Below are positions 17,625-26,559 of a DNA stretch of 55,610 nt, piece after piece; position 1 is the first letter of the stretch; each line of letters opens with the position of its first letter. The position numbers were made by a program, and so were the translations under genes. The notes beneath the pieces were generated by a model. It was not told where the DNA came from, did no database searches, and saw only the letters and a list, made by a program, of their open reading frames with translations. Source of the stretch: Ligilactobacillus ubinensis (GTDB lineage Bacteria; Bacillota; Bacilli; Lactobacillales; Lactobacillaceae); contig NZ_JAIULA010000019.1 in NCBI RefSeq assembly GCF_024160875.1, positions 1 to 55,610 on the forward strand. Direction: 5' to 3'.

Positions 17625-17658
17625 AAAAACCATGTAAGCATTGAAAGAAGTGATTGTT

Positions 17659-18606
17659 ATGCAAGTGTTTGTTCACAGTATTTCTGGAGTATTAGTTATT
17701 CTAATTATGGTAGTTGTAGGCTATATATTAGCTAAAAAAGGTTGGTTTGATGAAAAAGCTTCAGGACTGATTGCAAGATTGGTTACTCAAGTAGCATTAC
17801 CATGCTATATGATTGACACAGTAACGACTAAATTTACAGCTACAGAATTGATGAAAATGATTCCAAATTTACGTTATCCAGCGTTGTCAATGACAATTTT
17901 GTTAGCTTTAGCACTTGCAGTAGTTAGAGTTTTTAAAATTGATAAGAACCGGCGTGGGGTTTTTACATCAATGTTTTTTAACTCGAACACTGTTTTTGTG
18001 GGATTGCCTATTAATGAGGCATTATTTGGTAATCAAAGTATTCCGTATGTATTGATATATTATATGTGCAATACAACTTTTTTTTGGACAATTGGAACGT
18101 ACTTTATCCAAAAAGATGGTCGACAAAAAACGCGGATTGATATTAGACAAGCGATAAGAAAAGTTTTTTCGCCGCCGTTACTGGGCTATATAGTTGGTGT
18201 GATTTTCGTTTTACTACATATAAAACTACCAACTTTTTTAGAGAGTGATATGCATTATTTAGGTGGCCTAACCATTCCATTATCTATGATTTTTATTGGT
18301 CTATCTGTTGCACATGCTGGATTAAATAGGATGACTTTGCATAAGGATAATGTTTTAATTCTTATAGGACGTTTCATTTGTGCCCCATTACTTATGACTT
18401 TAATTATAATGCCAATTTCAATGCCGATGCTAATGAAGCAGGTATTTATTTTACAATCTGCAATGCCAGTTATGACAAATGCGCCAGTTGTTGCAAAATT
18501 ATACGGAGCAGATGCAGATTACGCAGCAGTTATGGTAACTGAGACAACGTTAATGACTGTAGTCGTTGTACCAATCATAATGCTGATTACACAAAATTTT
18601 GTATAG
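17659..18606 (+). CDS. AEC-family (auxin efflux carrier-like) permease
   Basis: A 315-residue membrane protein with about ten hydrophobic helices in two halves separated by a basic loop near the middle, the layout of AEC transporters (MleP/MdcF type). In lactic acid bacteria these often carry malate or other carboxylates, but substrate cannot be read here. The central NSNTVFVGLPI and late MPVMTNAPVVAKLYGAD segments are typical. ATG at 17659 follows GAAAGAAGTG; a TTG six codons upstream is in frame but has no site. The next transporter gene starts 16 bases after its stop. Confidence 0.83.
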   Translation: MQVFVHSISGVLVILIMVVVGYILAKKGWFDEKASGLIARLVTQVALPCYMIDTVTTKFTATELMKMIPNLRYPALSMTILLALALAVVRVFKIDKNRRGVFTSMFFNSNTVFVGLPINEALFGNQSIPYVLIYYMCNTTFFWTIGTYFIQKDGRQKTRIDIRQAIRKVFSPPLLGYIVGVIFVLLHIKLPTFLESDMHYLGGLTIPLSMIFIGLSVAHAGLNRMTLHKDNVLILIGRFICAPLLMTLIIMPISMPMLMKQVFILQSAMPVMTNAPVVAKLYGADADYAAVMVTETTLMTVVVVPIIMLITQNFV

Positions 18607-18622
18607 GAAGAAGTTCAAAAAA

Positions 18623-19594
18623 GTGAAAAAAACAGTTATCTATATCTTGCTCTCAACATTTTTGTTTAGCTCTATGGAAATAACCTTAAAAATTGCAGGA
18701 GCAACATTTAACCCGATTCAGTTAAATTTAATTCGTTTTTTTATTGGTGCTCTGATTTTATTGCCGATAGCGCAAAGAGGATTAAAACAAAAAAAACGTA
18801 AGCTTAGTTTGAAAGACTGGCAACTATTTTTGGTTACGGGTTTTTTCTGTGTCATTGTTAGTATGACCCTTTTTCAATTAGCAGTTGCCAACACTAAAGC
18901 ATCAACAGTAGCTGTATTGTTTAGTTGCAATCCAGTTTTTGCATTACTATTTGCCTTTTTACTATTGCATGAAAAGATGAGTCGGGCAAGTGTTATTTCT
19001 CTTGTTATTTCCCTGGTAGGATTAACTATTATTGTTGATCCAGCACATCTATCGAAACCATTAGGAATTATGTTGGCACTTTTATCAGCAATTATCTTTG
19101 GCTTTTATTCAATTATTTCTCGTTATGGTTCAAATAAATTAGAGTTAAATGGAATTGTAATGACCTGTTACACTTTCATTGCAGGAACAGCTGAACTATT
19201 TGTCTTGTCACTAATAACACATATTCCTGTAATTTCAACTGCACTAGCCCATAGTGGTTTGGCAACTTTTGCAAGTATTCCAATAATAGCGCATATTTCA
19301 TGGAGTGCATTACCGTTACTACTATATATTGGTATAGGAGTAACTGGGGGCGGGTTTGCGTTTTACTTTTTGGCAATGGAAAATTCTGATGTTTCAACAG
19401 CATCACTGGTTTTCTTTATTAAACCGGGCTTGGCACCGATTCTAGCAGCAATTTTAATTCATGAAAAAATAGTTGGAACCACTATTGTCGGTATTATAAT
19501 TATCTTGATTGGTTCAGTAGTAACATTTGTTGGTAATCAAAGTGCTGAAAAAAATACAGAATTAGAAAGTTTTTCAAAAGGTAAGCAGAAGTAG
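18623..19594 (+). CDS. EamA/DMT-superfamily transporter
   Basis: A 323-residue drug/metabolite-type exporter with two EamA repeats of five helices each (first repeat ends SLVGLTIIVDPAHLS, second ends IILIGSVVTFVGN). Members export amino acids or metabolites; the substrate is unknown. I chose GTG at 18623, which has AGGAAGAAG upstream; an earlier in-frame TTG at 18599 overlaps the upstream gene and has no site. It is probably co-transcribed with the AEC gene, and a terminator follows. Confidence 0.83.
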   Translation: MKKTVIYILLSTFLFSSMEITLKIAGATFNPIQLNLIRFFIGALILLPIAQRGLKQKKRKLSLKDWQLFLVTGFFCVIVSMTLFQLAVANTKASTVAVLFSCNPVFALLFAFLLLHEKMSRASVISLVISLVGLTIIVDPAHLSKPLGIMLALLSAIIFGFYSIISRYGSNKLELNGIVMTCYTFIAGTAELFVLSLITHIPVISTALAHSGLATFASIPIIAHISWSALPLLLYIGIGVTGGGFAFYFLAMENSDVSTASLVFFIKPGLAPILAAILIHEKIVGTTIVGIIIILIGSVVTFVGNQSAEKNTELESFSKGKQK

Positions 19595-19664
19595 ATGATG
19601 TTACCCTTTATTGCTATTTTAGGATATATTTGGAAAATAATAGATGAATTTCATATAAAGGAGC

Positions 19665-19697
19665 AAAGAGTCTGGGAAAAAATCACAGACTCTTTTT
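19665..19697 (+). terminator. Terminator after the EamA gene
   Basis: AAAGAGTCTG pairs with CAGACTCTTT around an 11-base loop and runs into Ts. The arm sequence is of the same type as at 2402 and 7560. Confidence 0.85.
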
Positions 19698-19706
19698 CTT
19701 CAATAG

Positions 19707-19826
19707 GTTGGTACAAAAATGTGTGCTAAGAGACAATTGACTGCAAAATTAACTAATCCCCATGTCAAATTATCTGTTTTATAACATTTAGATTTTCTAG
19801 CTACCGTTTTTTAGCATTCTTTTTTT
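19707..19826. repeat. Degenerate intergenic repeat, copy 3
   Basis: It opens with GGTACAAAAATGTGTG (compare copy 2) and ends with the TAGCTACCG, six-T, AGCATTC block at 19798-19819. Non-coding, located behind a terminator like the other two. The following 19827-20000 is AT-rich with no gene. Confidence 0.5.
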
Positions 19827-20000
19827 GTATGAAGTAAGATAAATTAGTAAGTATTACGCTTTCATTTAAGTAAATAAAATTGCATAAAAAATACATTTTA
19901 GATACTTTTTATTTTATTTTAAATACAATTTATCGTTTATGTGACTTCATGAAACATTGCTGTAACATTTCGGACTTAAACGCTTGCTTTTCTTTGTTAT

Positions 20001-20039
20001 TGTAAATTTATTGTAATAGTGCTTCTGGATAAATATGAT
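20001..20039 (+). promoter_or_regulatory. Promoter of the NlpC/P60 gene with WalR-type box
   Basis: TTGTAA (20011-20016), 17 bases, TATGAT (20034-20039). Over and upstream of the -35 lies TGTAAATTTATTGTAAT (20001-20017), a direct repeat TGTAAA-N5-TGTAAT that fits the WalR (YycF) consensus TGTWAH-N5-TGTWAH at every position. WalR controls peptidoglycan hydrolase genes in low-GC Gram-positives, which agrees with the gene product. Confidence 0.72.
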
Positions 20040-20106
20040 AAAATATTAAGCGTAGCCAAATTATGAAACGATAACATAGAATTGTATGTACAGGAGAGTA
20101 TGTCTT

Positions 20107-21258
20107 ATGAAGAAAACGGGTTTTGGGAGAGTAACAGCATTAGCTGCAACAGTTATAACAGTGTTAGGAGTTGCTGTAACAAGTGTTTCGGCTGATACAC
20201 AATCAGATTTAGATAGCGTTAAGACTCAGATTTCAGATACACAAACAAAAATTAGTGATGGTCAAAAGGCATTAGAAAAATTACAAAGTCAAGAGTCAGC
20301 TGCATCACAGCAAATTGCAACATTAAAGCAAAATATTGAGGCACGCTCAGCACAATTAGCTAAGCAAGCACGCTCGGCTCAATTAAATGATGCAAGTTCA
20401 ATGCTTGAATTTGTAAGTAATTCAGACAGTATAACGGAAGCGGTGAGTCGTACTGTAACTGTGGCAACAGTTGTACATGCAAATGATCAAGCATTAGCAG
20501 ATCAAAAAAGTGATAAAGAAAAGTTAGCACAAAAGCAAAGTGAACTGAAAAAAGCTGCTAAAGAACAAAAGACTAAAAATGAACAACTTTTGAATGATAG
20601 AGCAAGTTTAGCAGTCCAACAAACAACATTGGAAGTTAAGAAAGCTAAGGAAGATTCAGAAGCTAAAGCTGCCGCAGAAGCAGCTCAAAAGGCGGCAGAA
20701 GAAGCAGCCAAACAAGTTGCATCTGCTTCAAGTACAACTGAAGCAGAAAACGCAGTAACAGCAGCTGAAAGTGCTGCAAGTTCTGTTTCAACAAGTTCAT
20801 CATCAAATACAAGTTCAACATCAAGTTCAACGTCGAGTTCATCTACATCTACATCAAGTGCGACAAGTACATCTAGCACTTCGGCATCAAGTTCATCGGT
20901 TGATACAAGTTCAGTTGTAAATATGGCTGTTTCATTGACGAAACTTAATATTCCATACGTATATGGTGGCTCATCATTATCGGGAATGGACTGTTCTGGA
21001 TTGACACAATATGTATATGCTAAATTTGGTGTTTCCTTGGCACGTACAGCAGCTGGACAAGCAGCACAAACAACTCGGATTTCTGTTTCACAAGCTCAGG
21101 CTGGAGATTTATTATTCTGGACTGAAGGTGGCAGTGTTTATCACGTAGCTATTTATATCGGTAATGGTCAATATGTTCATGCACCACATACAGGAACTGT
21201 TGTACAAACTGGTTCGATAAGTAGCTGGGCACCAGCATTTGCAGGGCGGATAAACTAA
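20107..21258 (+). CDS. Secreted NlpC/P60 peptidoglycan hydrolase
   Basis: A 383-residue exported endopeptidase. Signal peptide 1-29 (cleavage after VSA), then a coiled-coil PcsB-like region (about 30-215, with QTKISDGQKALEKLQSQE), a Ser/Thr linker, and a C-terminal NlpC/P60 domain with C296 (GMDCSGLTQ), H346 (VYHVAIYIG) and H358. The domain cuts peptide stems of peptidoglycan, and the coiled coil probably docks to the division machinery, as in PcsB/FtsEX; that last point is inference. The ATG at 20107 has CAGGAGAG 9 bases upstream; an ATG seven codons earlier overlaps this site and is less likely. Confidence 0.92.
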   Translation: MKKTGFGRVTALAATVITVLGVAVTSVSADTQSDLDSVKTQISDTQTKISDGQKALEKLQSQESAASQQIATLKQNIEARSAQLAKQARSAQLNDASSMLEFVSNSDSITEAVSRTVTVATVVHANDQALADQKSDKEKLAQKQSELKKAAKEQKTKNEQLLNDRASLAVQQTTLEVKKAKEDSEAKAAAEAAQKAAEEAAKQVASASSTTEAENAVTAAESAASSVSTSSSSNTSSTSSSTSSSSTSTSSATSTSSTSASSSSVDTSSVVNMAVSLTKLNIPYVYGGSSLSGMDCSGLTQYVYAKFGVSLARTAAGQAAQTTRISVSQAQAGDLLFWTEGGSVYHVAIYIGNGQYVHAPHTGTVVQTGSISSWAPAFAGRIN

Positions 21259-21289
21259 ATATTAATTTTCTAACATACAATTCATAATT

Positions 21290-21334
21290 AAAAGAGTATC
21301 TGTAACTTATGACGTTATAGTTGCTCTTTTTTTA
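21290..21334 (+). terminator. Terminator after the NlpC/P60 gene
   Basis: An imperfect stem closed by AAAAGAG (21290-21296) and CTCTTTT (21324-21330), inner GTAAC/GTTAT, followed by seven or more Ts. Confidence 0.75.
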
Positions 21335-21397
21335 TTTATTATTTCCAAAAGATTTGGTAAGATAGAGCTTATCAAGGATAGAAGAGAAGGATAATAA

Positions 21398-22084
21398 ATG
21401 GTCAAACTAGTATTGGTTAGACACGGAGAGAGCATTGCTAACAAAGATAATGTATATACTGGCTGGAATGATGTACCGTTAACAAATAAAGGTAAGCACC
21501 AAGCTGCAATGGCTGGAAAACTATTAAATGAAGAGAAAATTGTTTTTAATGCTGTACACACATCAGTTTTAGAAAGAGCGATTGTAACTGCAAATATTAT
21601 AGTTGAAAATTGTCATCAATTATGGATTCCGATATATAAAACATGGCGGCTAAATGAACGTCATTATGGTGCATTGCGTGGACTCAATAAAGATTATACA
21701 CGTCAAGTTTATGGTAAAAAGCAAGTAGCATTATGGAGAAGATCTTTTTACGCGATTCCTCCATATTTAGAAAAAACAGATCAAGACAGACGATATGCGT
21801 TAATTGATCCTAAATCACTTCCTAGAGCAGAAAGTCTAGCAATGTCATTAACGCGCATTTTGCCTTATTGGCAAGATGAAATAGTACCACAGTTATTACA
21901 AGGAAAAAATCAGTTGGTTGTTGCACATGGAAGTACGATTCGAGCAATAATAAAGTATTTAGAAAAAATTAGCGATACTGACATAAATGGGGTTGAAGTT
22001 GAAAACAGTGAACCAATTATATATACCTTAGATGACAGCTTAAATATACTTAGTAAAGAAATTATAATAAAAAAGAGCATATAA
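21398..22084 (+). CDS. 2,3-bisphosphoglycerate-dependent phosphoglycerate mutase-type protein
   Basis: A histidine-phosphatase fold protein, 228 residues, the size of GpmA. The phosphohistidine motif R8-H9-G-E is in LVLVRHGES, and [19 protein letters not shown] and RRSFYAIPP follow the cofactor-dependent mutase pattern. The second catalytic histidine is H177, but in AHGSTIRA instead of the usual AHGNSLRA. Divergence in that loop and at the C-terminus suggests a paralogue, not the main glycolytic enzyme. ATG after AGAAGGA. Monocistronic. Confidence 0.8.
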   Translation: MVKLVLVRHGESIANKDNVYTGWNDVPLTNKGKHQAAMAGKLLNEEKIVFNAVHTSVLERAIVTANIIVENCHQLWIPIYKTWRLNERHYGALRGLNKDYTRQVYGKKQVALWRRSFYAIPPYLEKTDQDRRYALIDPKSLPRAESLAMSLTRILPYWQDEIVPQLLQGKNQLVVAHGSTIRAIIKYLEKISDTDINGVEVENSEPIIYTLDDSLNILSKEIIIKKSI

Positions 22085-22203
22085 TTAAATAAAAACAGAG
22101 AAAAGATCTAGATATGAATGAAGTGTCCAAAAAGGGGTTAGACTAAAAATCAAACTTTTGGAGGTTGGTTCAGAATGGGTCTTTTTTAATTAAATTTTAT
22201 TTT

Positions 22204-22241
22204 TTTAAAGCGTTTACATTGAATTGGCATGAGTTTATAAT
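22204..22241 (+). promoter_or_regulatory. Promoter with overlapping cre site
   Basis: TTTACA (22213-22218), 17 bases, perfect TATAAT (22236-22241). The sequence TTTAAAGCGTTTACAT (22204-22219) matches the cre consensus at 15 of 16 positions and covers the -35 box, so CcpA binding should repress. Upstream (22120-22195) are imperfect inverted sequences ending in GGGTC and six Ts that may terminate the preceding gene. Confidence 0.75.
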
Positions 22242-22344
22242 ATGTCTGTAAAATTTTATCTTATGTTTTTTTGTCATAAATGGATTAGTATTATTTGAAG
22301 CAAATTTGGTAGTATCGTAGTGTTGATAGAAAGGAAGAAAATAA

Positions 22345-23841
22345 ATGCTTAAAGACGAATATGATGTAATCGTTGTAGGTGCTAGTAATGCGGGTGCTTT
22401 TGCTGCCGCTGCCGCTGCTGAAAATGGGGCTAAAGTTTTAGTAATTGATAAGATGCATAGCTCAGTTAATTTATTTCGACATTGGCTTGGAGGCGTGGGT
22501 AGTAAAGCACAGACTAAAGCAGGAATAAATATTGATAAGGCAAAACTAATTGAATTTTTATCAGCATTTGCACAAGATAATGTGAATCAGCGTTTAATTA
22601 AAACATGGGTTAATAACAGTGGTGAGATGCTTGATTGGCTTGAAAAAGAGGTATTAAAGCCACATAATGTCCATTTATATGTTGAACCAGATGCAAAATA
22701 TGAAACGTTAATAAATAAAGCTTTTCCTACGGAACTACATGTGAGTGCAGATGATACATCATCTGATTTTACATGGGGCGAGTATCTGCTTGAAAAAAAT
22801 AGAAAACTAGGAGTTGAGTTTGTTTATAGTACTAAGTTAGAGCATCTACTGGTTGATGAAAAAAAGAAAGTTGTTGGAATAAGTGTTAAAGATGAAACAA
22901 CAAGTGAAGTATATCAAGTAAGAGCAAGGCAAGGAGTAATTTTATGTACAGGCGGTTATGGTGCAAATGAGGCTTTAGTTCAAAAGTGGGCTCCAACTTT
23001 GTTTAAAAAATGTGTTTGCACAGTTAGTCCACGTGATGATGGGTCGGGTATTGTTGCTGCTTTAGAAATCGGTGCAACTAAAGATGATGAAGCAGCTTCA
23101 ATCATTTTTGATCGTGGTGCAGTTCCTGTTGGAACTAATATGAGTACCACATACATCAAAAAATGGGATTATAAGTCATGTGTTCTTGGAAGTTATCCAC
23201 TATTAAAAGTGAATTTACGTGGAGAACGTTTCTTTAATGAAAGTGCACCTTATCAATTTGCGATGAATAGTTTATTACATCAACCGGGTAATCTTGAAGT
23301 TATGATCTGGGATGAAAACACATTGAACAATCTAGATGCATTTCATACACTAGGCTGTGCACGGTTAGGGTGGCCAGGTATTCTTGGACTAGAGCAACAA
23401 AAAGAAAATATCAATTCACTTATTGAAGATGGTATTGTAAAAAAAGCAGCATCAATTTCAGAGTTAGCCGAAAAATTACAATTACCAAAGGAACAATTGC
23501 AAAAAACAATAGCGCGCTATAATCAATTATGCGTAGAGAAAAAAGATGTTGATTTTGGAAAAGAAGCATCCCGGTTAATTGCAATTGAACAAGGTCCTTT
23601 TTATGGTGTAACAATCGGTGGCATGTTGTTAGCAACATTAGATGGTTTACGTGTAAATGATAAGATGCAGGTACTAGATAGAAATAGTATGCCTATTACG
23701 AATTTATATGCGGCTGGCAATTGCTCAGGCGGATTTTTCTGGGGCTCTTATCCTGACCGTGTACCAGGTCTAACAGGAAGTCATGCGATGACCTTTGGCA
23801 GGTTAGCTGGCAAATATGCAACACAGGATGCAGATTCGTAG
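22345..23841 (+). CDS. FAD-dependent oxidoreductase (fumarate reductase flavoprotein-like)
   Basis: A 498-residue soluble flavoprotein of the FAD_binding_2 family. The FAD dinucleotide loop VVGASNAGAFAAAAAAENG is at 10-28, with E/D-type end VLVID. CTGGYGANEALV lies mid-protein, and the C-terminal FAD motif LYAAGNCSGGFFWGSYPDR is near 454-472. Family members reduce fumarate, urocanate or similar enoates, or dehydrogenate steroids; the substrate is not clear. There is no heme or FMN domain and no signal peptide. The cre site at the promoter suggests use when preferred sugar is gone, for example as an electron sink. ATG after GAAAGGAAG. Confidence 0.82.
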   Translation: MLKDEYDVIVVGASNAGAFAAAAAAENGAKVLVIDKMHSSVNLFRHWLGGVGSKAQTKAGINIDKAKLIEFLSAFAQDNVNQRLIKTWVNNSGEMLDWLEKEVLKPHNVHLYVEPDAKYETLINKAFPTELHVSADDTSSDFTWGEYLLEKNRKLGVEFVYSTKLEHLLVDEKKKVVGISVKDETTSEVYQVRARQGVILCTGGYGANEALVQKWAPTLFKKCVCTVSPRDDGSGIVAALEIGATKDDEAASIIFDRGAVPVGTNMSTTYIKKWDYKSCVLGSYPLLKVNLRGERFFNESAPYQFAMNSLLHQPGNLEVMIWDENTLNNLDAFHTLGCARLGWPGILGLEQQKENINSLIEDGIVKKAASISELAEKLQLPKEQLQKTIARYNQLCVEKKDVDFGKEASRLIAIEQGPFYGVTIGGMLLATLDGLRVNDKMQVLDRNSMPITNLYAAGNCSGGFFWGSYPDRVPGLTGSHAMTFGRLAGKYATQDADS

Positions 23842-23897
23842 TATGCAAGCACATGAAAGTAAATTTATTATGATATAATGTAATATACAAAAAAAGT

Positions 23898-23947
23898 GAA
23901 GTACCCCATAATTGTCAGTTTTTATGCCAACAATTATGGGGTACTTC
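23898..23947. terminator. 18-bp terminator, mainly for pepC
   Basis: Perfect arms at 23898-23915 and 23930-23947 with a 14-base loop. On the minus strand the stem is followed by CAC and seven Ts, so it ends pepC; on the plus strand the T-run is poor. Confidence 0.87.
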
Positions 23948-23976
23948 ATATAATTTAATGATTAATTGCTATTTGT

Positions 23977-25311
23977 TTAAGCTAATGAACCCATTGGATC
24001 CCATGGAGCTAGAACGGTTGGCTTTTCAGCTAGTACATCTTGCAAGTTTTGCGGTAAGAATTTTTTGTTAACAACAATTTGATAACAGAATTCTTCCATC
24101 CAGTTGTCACTCATGACAAAAAAGCCTTTTGTTCCGACTTTATCACCCCAAGAGTTTTCAACCTTCCATTTTGTTGGTTTGCCATTTACTAAATCAACAC
24201 CTGTTAGAACCATAGCATGTGTCATAAGACTTTCACCATAATCAAGGCGTTCTGCTTTAGACATTGATAAGTCGATATCAAAGAGTTCATCTTTATGATA
24301 TAGTTCGGTATCCATAATTCCCTTTTGACGATCAGATTCTTGCCCAACATCACAACCAAACCAAACACTTTCGCCTGATTTTAATTGTTCAATCGCAATT
24401 TTTCGAAAATCATCCATGGTAACATTTAGGTGCCGAATTTCACGACCGTTCACGACATTACCAAGCATTTCAACTGTATACATATGATTGTATGGTTTGT
24501 CTGCAGTGGGTCCATTAATAATAGAAACATAATCACTTAGATTCCATCCAACAAATTTTTCAAAGAAAGATTGCGGAGTTAAATCGTAATCAATATGGTA
24601 ATTATTGTCACTATCTCGATATTCAAAATCAAATGTGGCAGGTGGTTCTCCAAAGCTATAAGCAGCCATGCGATAAACTTCAGTGAGCATTTTTTCTTTA
24701 CGTTTTGCAATTTCAGTTTCAGTAGCATGACTAGCAACTAACTCACGTAATTCAGTAGCATCTTTGCGCAGTTTTAAGTTAAAAGTAGAATTAAATTCAC
24801 GCGAAGCACTTGAATTGTAAGTTTCAGGCATTACTGATTGAGGGACAATGCCATATTTTTGGATAATCGCCATAATCATATCCCATTGGCCACCATCTTG
24901 TTGTGGAGTTGTCATTAACCAAGCTACTTTGCGATCAGAAGTTGGTAATGATGCGGTCTTTAGAACATTTTCATAAAAGTAGTTAGCCTTTTCTAATTTG
25001 TCCCAAAAGAAAGTATAATTTTGAGATAATTCAAAGTCAGCTGCAACTTTGAAATTATTTTTGATATCATGACGCATTGTGTTTAACGCTGCAAACATCC
25101 AACAACGACCAGATTGTTTTTGATTTGCTACTTTACCAGTATCTAAATCAATTGAAAAAACAGGGGTCATAGTTATTTCTGAATGATAATCGGCACTGGT
25201 TTTTAAAATGCCATTTTTAGTAACTGCTCGTTCAATAACTGAATGTGCAGGATGATTATCAAGGTCGGCCTGAAAGGCTGTAAGTTGCTTAGTGCTAATT
25301 TCTTTAGTCAC
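23977..25311 (-). CDS. pepC: Aminopeptidase C (bleomycin hydrolase family)
   Basis: A cytoplasmic cysteine aminopeptidase (peptidase C1B) that frees N-terminal residues from imported peptides; with DtpT it belongs to the proteolytic system of lactic acid bacteria. There are 444 residues and a complete catalytic set: C70 in QSGRCWMFAAL, H365 in MTHAMVLTG, N386 in VENSWG. The C-terminus ends PWDPMGSLA, as usual for this self-processing hexamer. Start GTG with AAAGGAGAGTG upstream. It is the last of three minus-strand genes. Confidence 0.95.
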   Translation of the reverse strand: MTKEISTKQLTAFQADLDNHPAHSVIERAVTKNGILKTSADYHSEITMTPVFSIDLDTGKVANQKQSGRCWMFAALNTMRHDIKNNFKVAADFELSQNYTFFWDKLEKANYFYENVLKTASLPTSDRKVAWLMTTPQQDGGQWDMIMAIIQKYGIVPQSVMPETYNSSASREFNSTFNLKLRKDATELRELVASHATETEIAKRKEKMLTEVYRMAAYSFGEPPATFDFEYRDSDNNYHIDYDLTPQSFFEKFVGWNLSDYVSIINGPTADKPYNHMYTVEMLGNVVNGREIRHLNVTMDDFRKIAIEQLKSGESVWFGCDVGQESDRQKGIMDTELYHKDELFDIDLSMSKAERLDYGESLMTHAMVLTGVDLVNGKPTKWKVENSWGDKVGTKGFFVMSDNWMEEFCYQIVVNKKFLPQNLQDVLAEKPTVLAPWDPMGSLA

Positions 25312-25386
25312 TGAGAGTCACTCTCCTTTAGTAGAATTAATAACATTGTAGCTTTATTATACAAGTAAGTAAATATAAATGTTTAG

Positions 25387-26070
25387 CTAATGAGCTTGCA
25401 AAACTTGTGGCCCGTCTTGACGGCCAACAATGACTGTGTCAACAGTATCTAGAAATAGACCATGTTCAACAACTCCAACCTGCTTATTTAAATAATTAGC
25501 TAGTTCATGTGGATGATCAATTGTACCTAAATGTAAATCGATAATGTAGTTGTCTGAGTCAGTTAATAAAAGACCACCATCTATTTTTTTGCGGAAAGTA
25601 GGATTGAGTCCATTTTGTTCAAAGCGGTCAAAAATTTTTTGGCTTCCGTAAGGAACCACTTCAACGGGAAGAGGGAAAGCACCTAATTTATTGACTAGTT
25701 TGCTTTCATCAACAATCCACATGTTTTTGGAAGAATTAGTTGCTACAATTTTTTCAAATAGTAAAGCGGCACCGCCACCTTTGATACCTTGAAAATCAGT
25801 ACTTATTTCATCAGCGCCATCAATCGTTAAGTCAATATGACTGACTTCATCAACTGATTTTAAAGGAATCCCTAATTCAGTTGCTTGTTTGGCTGTTACA
25901 TTTGAGGTTGTAACACCAATAATATCAAGCTTTTCTTCTTTAACACGCCGGCCTAATTCATCTACCATGAATTTAACCGTTGAGCCGGTACCGAGGCCAA
26001 CGACCATCTTATTTTCGACCCATTCGACTGATTTTTTACCAACGAGCTTTTTTAATTGATTTTGATTCAT
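25387..26070 (-). CDS. rpiA: Ribose-5-phosphate isomerase A
   Basis: Interconverts ribulose-5-phosphate and ribose-5-phosphate in the pentose phosphate pathway. From the ATG at 26070 ([18 protein letters not shown]) it has 227 residues, the family size. The phosphate-binding VGLGTGSTV, the catalytic DGADE and [12 protein letters not shown] motifs, and VDESKLV are present. An upstream ATG at 26109 is open, but its sequence lies against a hairpin (26114-26151) and has no ribosome binding site, so I prefer the shorter start. The site ahead of 26070 (GAAAG) is itself weak. Confidence 0.92.
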   Translation of the reverse strand: MNQNQLKKLVGKKSVEWVENKMVVGLGTGSTVKFMVDELGRRVKEEKLDIIGVTTSNVTAKQATELGIPLKSVDEVSHIDLTIDGADEISTDFQGIKGGGAALLFEKIVATNSSKNMWIVDESKLVNKLGAFPLPVEVVPYGSQKIFDRFEQNGLNPTFRKKIDGGLLLTDSDNYIIDLHLGTIDHPHELANYLNKQVGVVEHGLFLDTVDTVIVGRQDGPQVLQAH

Positions 26071-26113
26071 AAAAAACGACCAGCTTTCTACATTATTCTT
26101 TATCTTCATAGAA

Positions 26114-26151
26114 ATAGACGAGTTGCTATATAAAATAGAGCTCTCGTCTAT
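26114..26151 (-). terminator. Hairpin after the GNAT gene
   Basis: ATAGACGAG (26114-26122) pairs with CTCGTCTAT (26143-26151). On the minus strand it follows the GNAT stop by 6 bases. The T tail is short, so termination may be partial and rpiA may be read through. Confidence 0.6.
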
Positions 26152-26156
26152 TAATT

Positions 26157-26444
26157 TTACTCTTTATTTTTGAGTAAGTCAGAGTATTCGGGATGACTTT
26201 TGAAAAACTTCTGGGTGAAAGGGCAAAGTGGAACAACATCTTTTTTTTCTGTGCGTATGTGTTCTAAAAAATGAACAGTAATTTTTCCGGCTAAACCTTG
26301 ACCACGAGCACTTTCTGAAACCCATGTATGTTCCACAACATAAGTTGTATCGTTGTTAATTAATTTAAATCCAATATTTGCGATTTTATTGTTAGAGTCG
26401 TCCAAATAGTCTAGTGAATTGTGCTGCCATTGATAATTGCTCAT
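26157..26444 (-). CDS. Small GNAT-family N-acetyltransferase (YidJ/NATD1-type)
   Basis: A 95-residue minimal acetyltransferase fold. The acetyl-CoA loop is ARGQGLAGK, preceded by the family strand VVEHTWVSE and followed by [21 protein letters not shown], the diagnostic C-terminus of the short GNAT group (also found in human NATD1). The substrate is unknown. Start ATG after a GGGGGTAT site. It probably heads the GNAT-rpiA-pepC strand group. Confidence 0.85.
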   Translation of the reverse strand: MSNYQWQHNSLDYLDDSNNKIANIGFKLINNDTTYVVEHTWVSESARGQGLAGKITVHFLEHIRTEKKDVVPLCPFTQKFFKSHPEYSDLLKNKE

Positions 26445-26559
26445 AAATATACCCCCATTTCTTTAATTAATTATATCATATAAAGTCATGGTTTTACGTG
26501 AAGCAATTAGAAAAGAATGGTATCATAGAATATAAGTATCTATAAGCGAGGTTAAAAAG

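Noticed and set aside
26071-26109. Longer N-terminus of RpiA
   Set aside because: Borders a hairpin, no ribosome binding site, and the extra residues do not fit the family start.
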